A DNA stretch of 64,000 nt from Schauerella fraxinea (GTDB lineage Bacteria; Pseudomonadota; Gammaproteobacteria; Burkholderiales; Burkholderiaceae_B). Numbering within the stretch: position 1 is the first letter of the stretch; every line of letters starts with the position of its first letter. This document shows positions 9,425 through 18,005 of this stretch, piece after piece. Position numbers and translations under genes: made by a program. Below the pieces are notes generated by a model. That model had not been told where the DNA came from. It worked only from the letters and a program-made list of their open reading frames with translations, and did no database searches. The stretch covers positions 1 to 64,000 of the forward strand of contig JAVDKK010000005.1 in assembly GCA_030849945.1 (NCBI GenBank), read 5' to 3'.

Positions 9425-9541
9425 TATTGAGGTGAGTTATTGAGGTCACTTATTGACGTGACTTATTGAGGCGAATTATTGAGGCGACTTATTGAAGCGA
9501 AGGATTGAAGCGAAGGACAGAGGTGAAGAATGAAGCGAAGC
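9425..9541. repeat. 13-bp tandem repeat, about nine copies
   Basis: The stretch divides cleanly into nine consecutive 13-base units of the form TATTGAGGCGACT. They degenerate at the right end (TATTGAAGCGAAG, GATTGAAGCGAAG, GACAGAGGTGAAG). The array lies between the convergent phosphonopyruvate hydrolase and prolyl oligopeptidase genes. Neither strand codes for a plausible protein here. Confidence 0.85.
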
Positions 9542-9571
9542 ATCGCGACGCCGACGTGTGGCGGCGCGATG
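9541..9571. terminator. Hairpin between convergent genes
   Basis: A 12-base stem with one mismatch (CATCGCGACGCC paired with GGCGGCGCGATG) around a 7-base loop, in the gap between convergent genes. There is no strong T tract on either side, so its role as a terminator is only plausible. Confidence 0.4.
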
Positions 9572-9582
9572 CGCGCGTCATG

Positions 9583-11640
9583 TCACGACGCGACCTGCAA
9601 TCCTGTGGCTTGCGCGGCAAAGGCCCACATATCCGCATACTCGTCGATGACCTTGTCGGTGGGCTTCCCCCCACCGTGTCCCGCGCGGGTTTCAACCCTG
9701 ACGAGATGAGGTTCGTGACCGACATCCGCTGCTTGAATCGCGGCGATGTACTTGAACGTGTGACCCGGCACCACGCGATCGTCGGTGTCGGCCGTGGTGG
9801 CGAGGATAGCGGGATAGCGGCGGCCGGACTCGATGTTGTGATACGGCGAATACGCCTGCAACGTGTGGAAGCTGGTTTCTTCCGCGGGATCGCCAAACTC
9901 CTGTGCCCACAACTGGCCGCCGGTAAATTGATTAAAGCGCAGCATGTCCATCACGCCCACGCCTGGCAATGCGGCGGCAAACAGATCGGGACGTTGATTG
10001 ACGACAGCACCGACCAGCAGCCCGCCGTTGGACTGCCCCTGAATAGCGAGCCCGTCGGGCGATGTGATGCCTTTGGCATGCAGATACGTGGCCGCGGCAA
10101 TGAAATCGTCGAACACGTTTTGCTTGAGATCGCGGCGTCCCGCCTCGTGCCAGGCGCGGCCGTACTCACCGCCACCGCGGATATTGGCTACCGCCAACGC
10201 GCCGCCCTGCTCCAGCCAGGCCAGTTGCACGGGCGAATACACGGGAATGATGTTGATGCCGAAGCCGCCGTAGGCATACAGCATTGTGGGCGCGGGCCCG
10301 GTCACATCGCGGCGCCGGACGATGAACATCGGCACGCGCGTACCGTCCTTCGATTCGAAAAAATGCTGTTCGACGTTGATGGCATCGAGATCGACGTCCA
10401 CCTTTGGTTCGGCCCAAACGGTTTTCGTATTGCGCTGCACGTCGTAGCGGTAGATCGTGGTGGGCGCGTTGAAACTGGTGAAGACGAAGAAGCTCTCCGC
10501 ATCGTCAGGGCTTCCGCGAAATGCCCCGGCCGTGCCGATGCCGGGCAAGTCCACCGTGCCGTCCGGCTTACCGTCCAAGGTATAGCGGCGAATATCCGTT
10601 TTGGCGTCGGCAAGGTAAGACACCAGCAGGCGGCGGCCGAGCAGCGAGGCGTTGCTCAATACGGCGGGCTGCTCGGGCACCAGTTCGCTCACGCCGCGGC
10701 CCGACGCATCGAGATCGATCGTGACGATCCTGCGGCGTTCCGCCCCATGAGTCGTCATCACGAAGAAGGTGGTGCCTGCATTGCCGATGACCGACCACTC
10801 GTCGTCGATGGTGTCGATCAATTTGCGCGGCGTCCAATAGGCATCCGTGAGATCGATGACGGTTAATGCGTTGTTCATCCCGCCAGCTGTGGAGGTGATC
10901 ACCGCATATCGGCCATCGTCCGTCACGCCTGCGAAGTGCAAGAGGTGCGGGTGATCCGGCGTCGCGTAAAGGAGCGCATCTTGCGATTGATCGGTGCCCA
11001 GCGCATGAAAGTAGACCGCGTGATTGGCCAAACCACCCTGGTGGGTCGCGCCCTGCTTCGGCTCAGGATAACGGGCGTAGAAGAACCCCGATTCGTCCTT
11101 TGCCCAACTGATGACGGTAAAGCGCGCCCAATGCACTTCATCTTCGCGCACCTCGCCCGCCTTCACATCAAACACCTTGATCGTGCGCCAATCGGTTCCG
11201 CCATCCTGCACGGCGAAAGCCACGTACGCGCCGTTCTCCGAGGCTGACCATTCGGACAAGGCCATGGCGCCGTCGTCAGACCAGAGGTTCGGATTGATGA
11301 GCACCCGGTCGACGCCCGCCACACCTTCGCGGACGTACAGCGCATCCTGGTTTTCAAGACCTGTGTTGCGGGTGTAGAAATACCGGCTGCCGCGCTTGAA
11401 AGGGGGCATCACCCGCTCGTGGTCGAAAAGCGCCGTCAGGCGGGTCTTGAAGATTCCGCGCGCGGGCAGCGCGTCGAGATAGGTTCGTGTGACCTGATTC
11501 TGGGCATCGACCCAGCGCGCGACGTCTGCATCTCGGCGAACGTCATTTTCAAGCCAGCGATACGGATCGGCCACCTCGCGTTCGAAGTGTCGTTCGACGA
11601 TATCGCCGCGGGGGGTGTGAGGGTAGGTGATCGTGGTCAT
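9583..11640 (-). CDS. Prolyl oligopeptidase family serine peptidase (S9A)
   Basis: About 685 residues. It has an N-terminal segment DPYRWLEN, a seven-bladed propeller region, and a C-terminal alpha/beta-hydrolase domain. The nucleophile lies in GQSNGGLL (about Ser536), the acid in TADTDDRVVP and the His in RAGHGGGK. The family cleaves short peptides after proline. No signal peptide is visible, so it is probably cytoplasmic. The ATG at 11640 has AAGGAG upstream, whereas the longer frame to 11730 would read through an operator region. It lies downstream of a TetR gene and two matched palindromes, so repression by that TetR is likely. Confidence 0.88.
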   Translation of the reverse strand: MTTITYPHTPRGDIVERHFEREVADPYRWLENDVRRDADVARWVDAQNQVTRTYLDALPARGIFKTRLTALFDHERVMPPFKRGSRYFYTRNTGLENQDALYVREGVAGVDRVLINPNLWSDDGAMALSEWSASENGAYVAFAVQDGGTDWRTIKVFDVKAGEVREDEVHWARFTVISWAKDESGFFYARYPEPKQGATHQGGLANHAVYFHALGTDQSQDALLYATPDHPHLLHFAGVTDDGRYAVITSTAGGMNNALTVIDLTDAYWTPRKLIDTIDDEWSVIGNAGTTFFVMTTHGAERRRIVTIDLDASGRGVSELVPEQPAVLSNASLLGRRLLVSYLADAKTDIRRYTLDGKPDGTVDLPGIGTAGAFRGSPDDAESFFVFTSFNAPTTIYRYDVQRNTKTVWAEPKVDVDLDAINVEQHFFESKDGTRVPMFIVRRRDVTGPAPTMLYAYGGFGINIIPVYSPVQLAWLEQGGALAVANIRGGGEYGRAWHEAGRRDLKQNVFDDFIAAATYLHAKGITSPDGLAIQGQSNGGLLVGAVVNQRPDLFAAALPGVGVMDMLRFNQFTGGQLWAQEFGDPAEETSFHTLQAYSPYHNIESGRRYPAILATTADTDDRVVPGHTFKYIAAIQAADVGHEPHLVRVETRAGHGGGKPTDKVIDEYADMWAFAAQATGLQVAS

Positions 11641-11713
11641 CGGTGGTGCGTACTCCTTGCGGTTTACTGCGATCGGAAGACCAGGCGCGATGGGGAGAAA
11701 ATATGCGCACTGC

Positions 11714-11753
11714 GTGGCACTAAGTGCCAATCCATTGTGTCACTAAGTGCCAC
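11714..11753. promoter_or_regulatory. Twin palindromic operator upstream of the peptidase gene
   Basis: Two nearly identical inverted repeats share the core CACTAAGTG. TGGCACTAAGTGCCA is at 11715-11729 and TGTCACTAAGTGCCA is at 11738-11752, with centres 23 bases apart, about two helical turns. They lie between the TetR gene end (11772) and the peptidase start (11640). This is the arrangement expected for cooperative binding of two TetR dimers that repress the peptidase. Confidence 0.75.
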
Positions 11754-11771
11754 GACAACGCAAATCGCGAG

Positions 11772-12383
11772 TCAAATCAGCGAATCGCAGATCGGCAACG
11801 TGCTTGCCGTTCGAATCGCTGCGGCCAAGCGATCAACCACTTCGGCAAGCCCGAATTGCTGCCCGTGTTTGACGGCAGCGATGCTGATGTCTTCATCGAT
11901 CACTCTGATGGCGGCGGTCATCGCCGCGGCGCACAGGCGCAGGTCGAATGGGCTCACAGGATCGCGCACGCGGTCTGCAATCACCTCGACCATTTCCTCT
12001 TCGGCCAATTGGCACGCCATCAGCCACGCGGTGCGAAGCGCGGGTTCATCCGGCATCAGCGCAATGAGGCGCACCGCAAGCACCTCATCCGCTATTTTTT
12101 CCGGCGTCTGTGTGCTGGGTTGAATGGCGGCGTGCAGGTAGGTTTCGATGGTGGCGTCGCGCGGCCACTGTTTGAGAAGGGTCACAAAGCCCAGCGCGGA
12201 AGCCGAAAAGAGCGGCTCCACACAGCTTTCCTTGGTGCGAAAGTAGCGCCAGATCGTGCGCTTGGAGAGACCTGAGGCGGCCGCGATATCGTCGCCGCTG
12301 GTGCCCGCCACGCCGCGTTCCAGAAAGAGCTTGGCCGCGTTCCGGGATACCGCCAGCCGCGTTTCCTCGCGCTCGATTGCCAT
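11772..12383 (-). CDS. TetR-family regulator
   Basis: About 203 residues. The N-terminal helix-turn-helix reads FLERGVAGTSGDDIAAASGLSKRTIWRYFRTKE, typical of TetR/AcrR, and the C-terminal ligand domain is not assignable. I chose the ATG at 12383 (MAIEREETRL), with one six codons upstream also possible; the longer frame to 12656 overlaps the neighbouring Bug gene. The peptidase gene lies directly downstream behind twin palindromes, so that gene is its likely target. Confidence 0.83.
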   Translation of the reverse strand: MAIEREETRLAVSRNAAKLFLERGVAGTSGDDIAAASGLSKRTIWRYFRTKESCVEPLFSASALGFVTLLKQWPRDATIETYLHAAIQPSTQTPEKIADEVLAVRLIALMPDEPALRTAWLMACQLAEEEMVEVIADRVRDPVSPFDLRLCAAAMTAAIRVIDEDISIAAVKHGQQFGLAEVVDRLAAAIRTASTLPICDSLI

Positions 12384-12442
12384 ACTGATGCCTGCGTCCA
12401 TGGGGTCAAATGAGCGCCCAGCATACAGGGCATCGCCGGAAA

Positions 12443-12474
12443 GAAAAACGCCGAGACGATTATCCGTCCCGGCG
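12443..12474 (-). terminator. Rho-independent terminator of the lyase/Bug operon
   Basis: Read on the minus strand, a stem CGCCGGGACG / CGTCTCGGCG with one mismatch and a six-base loop is followed at once by TTTTTCTTT. It lies about 35 bases past the stop of the Bug protein gene and before the TetR gene, so it separates two transcription units. Confidence 0.8.
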
Positions 12475-12507
12475 CGATCCCGCCTCCGGCGTTCATACCG
12501 AAAGACC

Positions 12508-13473
12508 TCAGTTGACCTCGATCTTTGCGGTGGTGATGATGTCCTTCCAGCGCGCCGTTTCCTGGTTCGAGAGCTTCTCCAGGTCGCTGCTCGTGCCGGC
12601 GAAGGGCACAGCGCCCTGCTCGTCCAGCTGGGTGACCAACGCGGGATCGCGTGCAATGCCGACCACGGTGTCCTGCAGTTTGCGAATGATCTGGGGGTCG
12701 GTGCCGGCTGTTGCCATCACGCCGTACCAGGACTCCACGACCGCGTCCTTGACGCCGGCCTCGGCCAGCGTGGGCACATCGGGAAGCGCCGGACTGCGCT
12801 TGTCGCTGGCCACCGCCAGCACGCGAATCTGACCTGATTTCACATAGCTCAACACATTGGGCAGATTGGCGAACAAGATCTGCACCTGGCCCGACAGCAG
12901 GTCGGCGGTTGCAGGCCCGGCGCCGCGGTACGGCACGTGTTCGAATTTGGCGCCCGACCTGAACATGAACAGCTCGCCGGTCATGTGATTGACCGAGCCG
13001 ATGCCCGCCGAAGCCATGTTCAATTTTCCCGGGTTAGCCTTGGCGTAAGCCACCAACTCCGCCACATTCTTCGCGGGCGTATTGGCAGACACCGCCAGCA
13101 CGTTCGGCACCGTGGCAAACAAGGCCACCGGCGCAAAATCCTTGTGCGCGTCGTATGGCAGACTCTGCGACAACAGCGGCTGGATCGACTGTTGACCCAT
13201 CGTCGCCAACAGCAGCGTGTAGCCATCTGCCGGCGCCTTAGCCACCATATTCGCGCCGATGCTGCCGCCGCCCCCCGGTTTGTTTTCGACGATCACAGGT
13301 TGACGCAGCGCTTCCGACATGCGATTGGCCAACAAGCGTCCCATCAGATTGACCGTACCGCCCGGCGCAAACGGCACGACCAGTGTGACCGGTTTGGTGG
13401 GATAGGTTTGGGCATGGGCGCTTGCGGCAATTCCCATGGCAGCGGCGAGCACCACAACATATTTCAGCATCAT
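12508..13473 (-). CDS. Bug-family tripartite tricarboxylate transporter binding protein
   Basis: About 321 residues. A cleavable signal peptide (MMLKYVVVLAAAMGIAASAHAQ) is followed by the family opening YPTKPVTLVVPFAPGGTVN and the phosphate-loop-like KPGGGGSIGAN. Such periplasmic proteins capture carboxylates or amino-acid-like ligands for TctAB-type transporters, and no membrane partner is present here. The ATG at 13473 has GAGG at good distance. The gene follows the argininosuccinate-lyase-like gene by 46 bases on the same strand, so it probably binds that enzyme's substrate. Confidence 0.88.
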   Translation of the reverse strand: MMLKYVVVLAAAMGIAASAHAQTYPTKPVTLVVPFAPGGTVNLMGRLLANRMSEALRQPVIVENKPGGGGSIGANMVAKAPADGYTLLLATMGQQSIQPLLSQSLPYDAHKDFAPVALFATVPNVLAVSANTPAKNVAELVAYAKANPGKLNMASAGIGSVNHMTGELFMFRSGAKFEHVPYRGAGPATADLLSGQVQILFANLPNVLSYVKSGQIRVLAVASDKRSPALPDVPTLAEAGVKDAVVESWYGVMATAGTDPQIIRKLQDTVVGIARDPALVTQLDEQGAVPFAGTSSDLEKLSNQETARWKDIITTAKIEVN

Positions 13474-13519
13474 CGACATCCTCGATTCATTGGTTAGGTG
13501 GCTTCTTCTGGGTTGCGGA

Positions 13520-15046
13520 TCAGTGCGTAACCGCCTCGCGGGATTGGAAAGCTGCAAGCCCGCGGATGCGTTGGTGCAGGCTCGCCTGCGCATCGCGCAC
13601 ACGTTGCCCCGTCGTCTCGATCAGCTGACGGCGCTCCGTCAGCATCAGGCGTTGGTCGGCAATATGGGCGCGCACGCCATCCGGCGCGGGCCCGCCCAGC
13701 GACCGGCGCGCCGCCACATTGCGTTCGGGATCCAGGCAGGCGGCGATATCTTCCGCGCGAAGCGAAATGGCGCGGCCGAGTTGCTGCGTGGCAGCGGTCT
13801 CGATCATGGCCGCCGGAATGTCCTTGGCCGGAACGCCGCTCTCGAGAGCCTGCCGAACCACAGCACCGATGATGTGATGCGCATCGCGAAAGGTGATGTT
13901 TGCCTTGGTGACCAGCAGATCCGCGAGGTCGGTCACGGTGGAGAAATCCTCGGCGGCGCGCGCGGCCATGCGGCCGCGATTCGGCTCGACGTTTTCGACC
14001 AGCAAGATCATCAGTTCGAGCGCCTTGATCGCCTCCTCACACGCTTCCCAACATGTGCGCGTGCTTTCGCGGCTGCTGTCGCCGGAGTGGGTAAAGTGGG
14101 TGGACTTCACCGTTGAGAGGGCCGCCGAAGTGAGCCCGATCAGATGCCCGGTTTTGCCGCGCAGATACTCCAGCACTGCCGGATTCTTCTTTTGCGGCAT
14201 GATGCTGGACGTGCTTGCGATGCTGTCGGGAAAGCTCAGATAGCCGAACTCGGGCGTGGACCAGATATAGAAGTCCTGCACCATACGGCTGCAGGTGATC
14301 ATCATGATCGACAGCGAGGCACTCAGCTCCAACGCAAAATCGCGCGACGCCACACCGTCCAGCGCATTCGCCAACGGACGGCTGAAACCGAGCATCGCAC
14401 TGGTGGCCTCGCGATCGATGGGGAAAGAAGTGCCGGCCAATGCGCACGCACCCAGCGGCGATGCATCGCTGGTGTGAAGCGCATGCACAAGACGATCGAT
14501 ATCGCGTGTCCAAGCGTCGACCAGCGCGGAGAGGTAGAACCCATAAGTGATGGGCTGCGCAGCCTGCATATGGGTATAGCCCGGCATGACATACGTCGCA
14601 TATTGTTCCGCCTGGCCCAGCGTCGTGTTGGCCAGATCGGCAAGCAGCGTCGCAATACGCATTGCAAAGTCGCGTGCCCGCATGCGATCGATCGTGGCGC
14701 CCATGTCGTTACGGCTGCGGGCCGTGTGCAATCGACCGCCCACGTCCTGTCCCACCTGGCGAATCAGATGCGCTTCGTAATTGAAGTAGGCCTCTTCGCG
14801 CGCGGGGTCCAACTCAACGGCATCGGGGCCATCGTCCTGCATCTTGACGAGCGCGGCGGCCAATTGCGTGGACGTGCGCTCATCGAGGATGCCCTGCGCG
14901 TGCAGCATCACTACGTGCGCAAAATTGATCTGATTGAGCATCTCGAAATTGGCAAAAAATTCGCGATTCAATCGCGGCAGAAAGATATGTTGAATCACTT
15001 TCTGGTCGAGCGGTTGCTTCAGGCGGCTACTGACTTTGGATTCCAT
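13520..15046 (-). CDS. Argininosuccinate lyase family protein
   Basis: About 508 residues of the fumarase/aspartase superfamily. It has HTARSRNDMGATIDRM near residue 105-120, a helical core with GYTHMQAAQPITYG, and the mobile signature loop STSSIMPQKKNP bearing the catalytic Ser. The family reversibly cleaves C-N bonds to release fumarate. The operon with a Bug-type binding protein under a LysR suggests a catabolic lyase for an imported N-substituted aspartate (argininosuccinate-like or EDDS-like) rather than arginine biosynthesis. The start chosen is the ATG at 15046 (MESKVSSRLK). Confidence 0.82.
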   Translation of the reverse strand: MESKVSSRLKQPLDQKVIQHIFLPRLNREFFANFEMLNQINFAHVVMLHAQGILDERTSTQLAAALVKMQDDGPDAVELDPAREEAYFNYEAHLIRQVGQDVGGRLHTARSRNDMGATIDRMRARDFAMRIATLLADLANTTLGQAEQYATYVMPGYTHMQAAQPITYGFYLSALVDAWTRDIDRLVHALHTSDASPLGACALAGTSFPIDREATSAMLGFSRPLANALDGVASRDFALELSASLSIMMITCSRMVQDFYIWSTPEFGYLSFPDSIASTSSIMPQKKNPAVLEYLRGKTGHLIGLTSAALSTVKSTHFTHSGDSSRESTRTCWEACEEAIKALELMILLVENVEPNRGRMAARAAEDFSTVTDLADLLVTKANITFRDAHHIIGAVVRQALESGVPAKDIPAAMIETAATQQLGRAISLRAEDIAACLDPERNVAARRSLGGPAPDGVRAHIADQRLMLTERRQLIETTGQRVRDAQASLHQRIRGLAAFQSREAVTH

Positions 15047-15226
15047 GGCGAGGCGTGTCCAGGGCTGTAAAACCCTAGTCTCGGTTTCAGGCCATCCATA
15101 CGTCAAATCAGATTCTTATTGCTTCAAATACAGAATTGATATGATTAGCCCCGACAGCATTTTGCTTGTGTCGACCCAACGCTTGCGCTCACGCATAGCC
15201 CCGCGGCTCCGATCAGGAAATAAAAG

Positions 15227-16123
15227 ATGAACTTCAAGCAGGTCGAAGCATTTCGTGCGGTGATGATGACGCGCTCGATGACGACGGCGGCCAGTCTGCT
15301 GCATACATCGCAGCCCAATGTCAGCCGCTGGGTGGCGTTGCTGGAGAAAACGCTGGGTTTCGTCCTGTTCCAAAGGGTGGGCACGCGGCTGATTCCCACG
15401 CCGGAGGCCGACGCGTTTTACGCAGATGTCGAACGCGCCTTCATCGGACTGGATTCATTGAACGACAGCGCCAGCTCGATTCGGCGTCGCGGGACAGGAT
15501 CGATTCGCGTCGGCGCAGTGGGCTCGATCACGCAGTGCATTTTGCCGGACGCGATTCGCCTGTTCAGGGAAAAGTTCTCGGATATTCCGGTGGTGGTCAA
15601 CACAGGCGGCTCCGACGTGGTGGCGAAGTGGATGGCGACCGGCTTTTGCGACATTTGCTTTTGTTCGATCGAGAGCGATGTGGCGGGGTTGAAATACGAG
15701 CGCATCAATACCGCATACGGCGTCTGCATTGTGCATCGCGCGCACCGGCTGGCTCGCAAGCGCGTCTTGAAGCCCGCCGATTTCGCCGACGAGAATTTCA
15801 TTTCGCTTCCCGCCGGCAGCTTCAATCGGGCGGCGATCGATCGCCACTTTCCCGATGACGACAGACGCGTAATATCGGTCGAAACACCTTATGCCACCAC
15901 GATCTGCACGATGGTTGGAAAGGGGCTCGGCATCTCGATCGTCAATCCAGTGGTCTCGCGCGCGCTCGGCATGAGCGAGATCCGCGAGATTCCCTTTTCC
16001 GAGAAGATCGCGTTTCACAGCTACGCCGTCACCTCCGACCATTTTCCCATCAACGCGCATGCACGAAAAATGGCAGAGTGCGTCAATGCGGCGTTTGCAC
16101 AGTCCGCATCGCACGCATCCTGA
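15227..16123 (+). CDS. LysR-type regulator of the lyase/Bug operon
   Basis: A 298-residue LysR protein. The DNA-binding domain reads MNFKQVEAFRAVMMTRSMTT AASLLHTSQPNVSRWVALLE (positions 1-40), followed by a substrate-binding domain. It is divergent from the lyase/Bug operon across about 180 bases, so it is the probable ligand-responsive activator of that operon. GGAAATAAAAG precedes the ATG. Confidence 0.87.
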   Translation: MNFKQVEAFRAVMMTRSMTTAASLLHTSQPNVSRWVALLEKTLGFVLFQRVGTRLIPTPEADAFYADVERAFIGLDSLNDSASSIRRRGTGSIRVGAVGSITQCILPDAIRLFREKFSDIPVVVNTGGSDVVAKWMATGFCDICFCSIESDVAGLKYERINTAYGVCIVHRAHRLARKRVLKPADFADENFISLPAGSFNRAAIDRHFPDDDRRVISVETPYATTICTMVGKGLGISIVNPVVSRALGMSEIREIPFSEKIAFHSYAVTSDHFPINAHARKMAECVNAAFAQSASHAS

Positions 16124-16184
16124 CGCGGGCCCGCGCTTTATCGCGGCGCGTGCTGCCACGACTTGGCTTGACTCACCCGGCAAC

Positions 16185-17189
16185 CTACTTGAGGCTTTCC
16201 TCAATCTTGGCGCCTGCGCGAACGAACTCTGCGAGATAGGTGTCGGCATCCCACAGCAATTCGGGCATGTAGAGCCCAGCGGGCGTTGGCGCTTTACCGT
16301 CCAGTCCCAGCAAGGCTGCAAGCGCGAGCACCACGCTCACACCGGTCAGCGCTGCCGTCCCCTCGTCGAACACCAGCGTCGATCGCGATCGCGTTGCGCG
16401 CCCATCGGCATCGCCTTCGATCTCGACCATGATCTCGGTCGCGGCACCGCCCCCGGCACGGCGGCTGGACGATTCGGCCGTCACAAGATCGAAACGGATA
16501 TCGGCCGCGCCCGTGGCGGCCTGCAGGCTCACCACATCGAACGAGGAAAACGCACTGCCTTTCAACCGGCGCCCGTCAACGGTTTCAATATCGCGGTTGA
16601 CGGCGTCACCTGTGAGCCAGACGCGCTTGCCGTCTTTTAGAGCCAATGCAGCAGGCGCTGCCTCATGCAGCCGTGCCATGTCTTCCAACGCAGTGGGACC
16701 GACCGAATCCTGATCGTCAACGAGCGCACCCATGTGGATCGACCGCACTCGATCGAAGGCTTGGGCGGCTCTGGACGCCAGCATCACCGCGGCCCCAGCC
16801 ATCCAGTGCGCGGCGATCACGATGGGCGCGGCGTTCGGGCGATGCGTGAACAGCGCCAATTCGGACGCGACCTCGATCAACCCGCCGCCGATACTCACGT
16901 AAGGCACGGCCCGATCCTGTGCGAATCTCAGGCCGAGCAGCGCGTTATCGGGTACCAACATGACCACCGCGCCCACGGCCACATCGTCTGCGAGGCCTAG
17001 CTGCGGCTTATCGAGATCGATCGCAATGGCTTTTGCCAAGCCTGCAGCTTGCGCGACTTCGCCCGCCGTCTTCAGATTGCGACCGCCCACGAGCACGGGC
17101 ACATCGGGATAGCGCTTCCGGAAATCGGCAATCGTCTTGCGTCCCACGCTGCCGGAACCGCCTGCGAAAAGGATGGGTGCTGTCGTCAT
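16185..17189 (-). CDS. Saccharopine dehydrogenase-like NAD(P)-binding protein
   Basis: About 334 residues. It begins with a Rossmann motif in PILFAGGSGSVGRKTIADF and continues as a saccharopine-dehydrogenase-like reductase (VLVGGRNLKTAGEVAQ). The substrate is unknown. The ATG at 17189 is preceded by AAAGGAACGACA, and the upstream extension lacks family sequence. It is divergent from a TetR gene, with two perfect palindromes between them, so it is probably repressed by that TetR. Confidence 0.8.
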   Translation of the reverse strand: MTTAPILFAGGSGSVGRKTIADFRKRYPDVPVLVGGRNLKTAGEVAQAAGLAKAIAIDLDKPQLGLADDVAVGAVVMLVPDNALLGLRFAQDRAVPYVSIGGGLIEVASELALFTHRPNAAPIVIAAHWMAGAAVMLASRAAQAFDRVRSIHMGALVDDQDSVGPTALEDMARLHEAAPAALALKDGKRVWLTGDAVNRDIETVDGRRLKGSAFSSFDVVSLQAATGAADIRFDLVTAESSSRRAGGGAATEIMVEIEGDADGRATRSRSTLVFDEGTAALTGVSVVLALAALLGLDGKAPTPAGLYMPELLWDADTYLAEFVRAGAKIEESLK

Positions 17190-17299
17190 GTTGTCGTTCC
17201 TTTCGAATGATGGATGTAGAAAATCCGGCATCACGACGCGTTGGGATCGGCGCTGAAAAGCGGCCGCAAGCGTTGCAGTGAAGCAGACTCTCGGGTACA

Positions 17300-17340
17300 A
17301 CCTACTATGAGTAGGTACCTTAACCTACCTTTAGTAGGTT
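17300..17340. promoter_or_regulatory. Paired TetR-type operators between divergent genes
   Basis: Two inverted repeats with 7-base perfect arms. ACCTACTATGAGTAGGT is at 17300-17316 and AACCTACCTTTAGTAGGTT is at 17322-17340. Both present the half-site ACCTAC/GTAGGT. They lie between the saccharopine-dehydrogenase-like gene and the TetR gene, a standard place for auto-repression and control of the divergent gene. Confidence 0.8.
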
Positions 17341-17360
17341 ACGCAACAGGAAGCAGTACG

Positions 17361-17981
17361 TTGACGAAAAACATGCCCCCCAATGCCGCCCAAGATGCGC
17401 CGCTACGCAGGCTCTCCAAGGCCCAGCGGCGACTGCAATTGCTCGCCACCGCGCTCGACATCGTGCGAGAGGAAGGTGCGGACCGCCTGACGCTTGGGCA
17501 TTTGGCAATAAGCGCGGGCGTTTCCAAGCCGGTGGTGTACGAGCATTTCGGCACCCGATCGGGACTGCTGATCGCGCTCTACAAATCCATGGATGTGGCG
17601 CAGTCCAATGCCCTGCGGGAAGCGTTGACGACAGGCGAGCGCAGCACCGAAGACGTCGTTGAGCGTTTGGCGGTTGCCTATATCCATTGCGCGGTCGATA
17701 CCGACGGCGTCTGGCAGGCGGTTGGTGCAGCGCTGGCGGGCAGCGACGAAAAAGGCGTCGTGCATCAGGAACTGCTCGATGGCTATGTGCAGTTGTTTGC
17801 CACGGTATTGGCGGCGCACAGCCGCTTATCGCGAACAGACCTGGAACGACATTGTGTGGGATTCATCGGCGCTGGCGAAGCGCTCTCGGCCGCGATGTCG
17901 CGCGGCCAGTGCACCGAGGCTGAAGCAGCGAAAACCTTTGCGGCGCTGATGCAGGGTGGCTTGGGTGCAGCAGGCGCTTGA
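17361..17981 (+). CDS. TetR-family regulator
   Basis: About 206 residues. The helix-turn-helix reads DRLTLGHLAISAGVSKPVVYEHFGTRSGLL near residues 45-75. I chose the TTG at 17361 because AGGAAG lies seven bases upstream. An ATG at 17373 is the alternative, while ATGs further upstream fall inside or before the operator. It is divergent from the saccharopine-dehydrogenase-like gene and almost certainly binds the twin GTAGGT palindromes next to it. Confidence 0.82.
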   Translation: MTKNMPPNAAQDAPLRRLSKAQRRLQLLATALDIVREEGADRLTLGHLAISAGVSKPVVYEHFGTRSGLLIALYKSMDVAQSNALREALTTGERSTEDVVERLAVAYIHCAVDTDGVWQAVGAALAGSDEKGVVHQELLDGYVQLFATVLAAHSRLSRTDLERHCVGFIGAGEALSAAMSRGQCTEAEAAKTFAALMQGGLGAAGA

Positions 17982-18005
17982 GCGCGGGCCGACTCAAGCC
18001 ACAGC

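Noticed and set aside
9505..10866. 453-codon plus-strand frame
   Set aside because: It is antisense to the well-supported prolyl oligopeptidase gene and has no family motif; long antisense frames are common at this base composition.
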